Shown here one piece after another: positions 5,604 through 5,685 of a DNA stretch of 5,685 bases. The position numbers were made by a program, and so were the translations under genes. Numbering within the stretch: position 1 is the stretch's first letter; each line of letters begins with the position of its first letter. The notes under the pieces were generated by a model that searched no databases, was not told the DNA's origin, and worked only from the letters and a program-made list of their open reading frames with translations. Origin of the DNA: Actinomycetes bacterium (GTDB lineage: Bacteria > Actinomycetota > Acidimicrobiia > Spongiisociales > UBA5794); the NCBI GenBank assembly GCA_024275815.1, contig JAJRYI010000108.1, positions 1-5,685 on the forward strand. The letters are read 5' to 3'.

Positions 5604-5685
5604 AGAAGGGTGCACCACCCAGCACCTCGTAACCCTTGGGGCGGAAGCGTTCTACGGGTTCGTCGACACGCAGATCGCGGATCGA
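5604..5685. other. right-edge segment of uncertain coding status
   Basis: On the minus strand one frame is open from the window edge leftwards, reading DLRVDEPVERFRPKGYEVLG, which looks protein-like and could be the C-terminal part of a convergent gene. It has no stop until well inside the palindromic element and beyond, so its natural end would have to lie in repeat DNA. On the plus strand the frame at 5611 reads LVTLGAEAFYGFVDTQIADR, also plausible, but no convincing start or SD precedes it. A small hairpin GGGTG-CAC-CACCC is at 5608-5620. The sequence alone does not settle which strand, if either, codes. Confidence 0.2.

Overview
The window is a compact, nine-gene, plus-strand operon for a bacterial microcompartment (BMC), a protein-shelled metabolic organelle. 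DNA is GC-rich, with strong Shine-Dalgarno (SD) sequences, GTG and TTG starts, and stop/start overlaps at most gene junctions. This suits a high-GC bacterium, perhaps an actinobacterium; that assignment is a weak inference. The gene set matches what is called the sugar-phosphate-utilising (SPU) class of predicted BMC loci.

Layout: a short leader (1-90) with a good SD; an RpiB/LacAB-family sugar-phosphate isomerase (91-702); deoxyribose-phosphate aldolase DeoC/DERA (699-1547); a circularly permuted, double-stacking type tandem-BMC trimer (1531-2160); a BMC-H hexamer protein (2186-2488); a first BMC-P pentamer protein (2516-2803); a CoA-acylating aldehyde dehydrogenase of the PduP/EutE type (2805-4268); a second tandem-BMC trimer of the single-layer type (4261-4869, TTG start); a second BMC-P gene interrupted by an in-frame amber codon (4866-5138); and a third BMC-P (5135-5401). 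After the operon comes a large imperfect palindrome (5432-5603), then about 80 bases of uncertain coding status at the right edge.

How the parts fit (inference from families): DeoC would cleave 2-deoxyribose 5-phosphate to glyceraldehyde 3-phosphate and acetaldehyde, and the aldehyde dehydrogenase would turn acetaldehyde plus CoA and NAD+ into acetyl-CoA and NADH. The shell (one hexamer, two trimer types, three pentamer genes) would confine the volatile aldehyde. All three enzymes have N-terminal helical extensions that look like encapsulation peptides. The RpiB-like protein has Asp where E. coli RpiB has its catalytic Cys, so its actual reaction is open.

Points most worth a second look: the amber codon in an otherwise intact pentamer gene, the altered RpiB active site and its possible role as a ring-opening or isomerising partner of DERA, the absence of any visible cofactor-recycling enzyme, and the palindromic element just after the operon.
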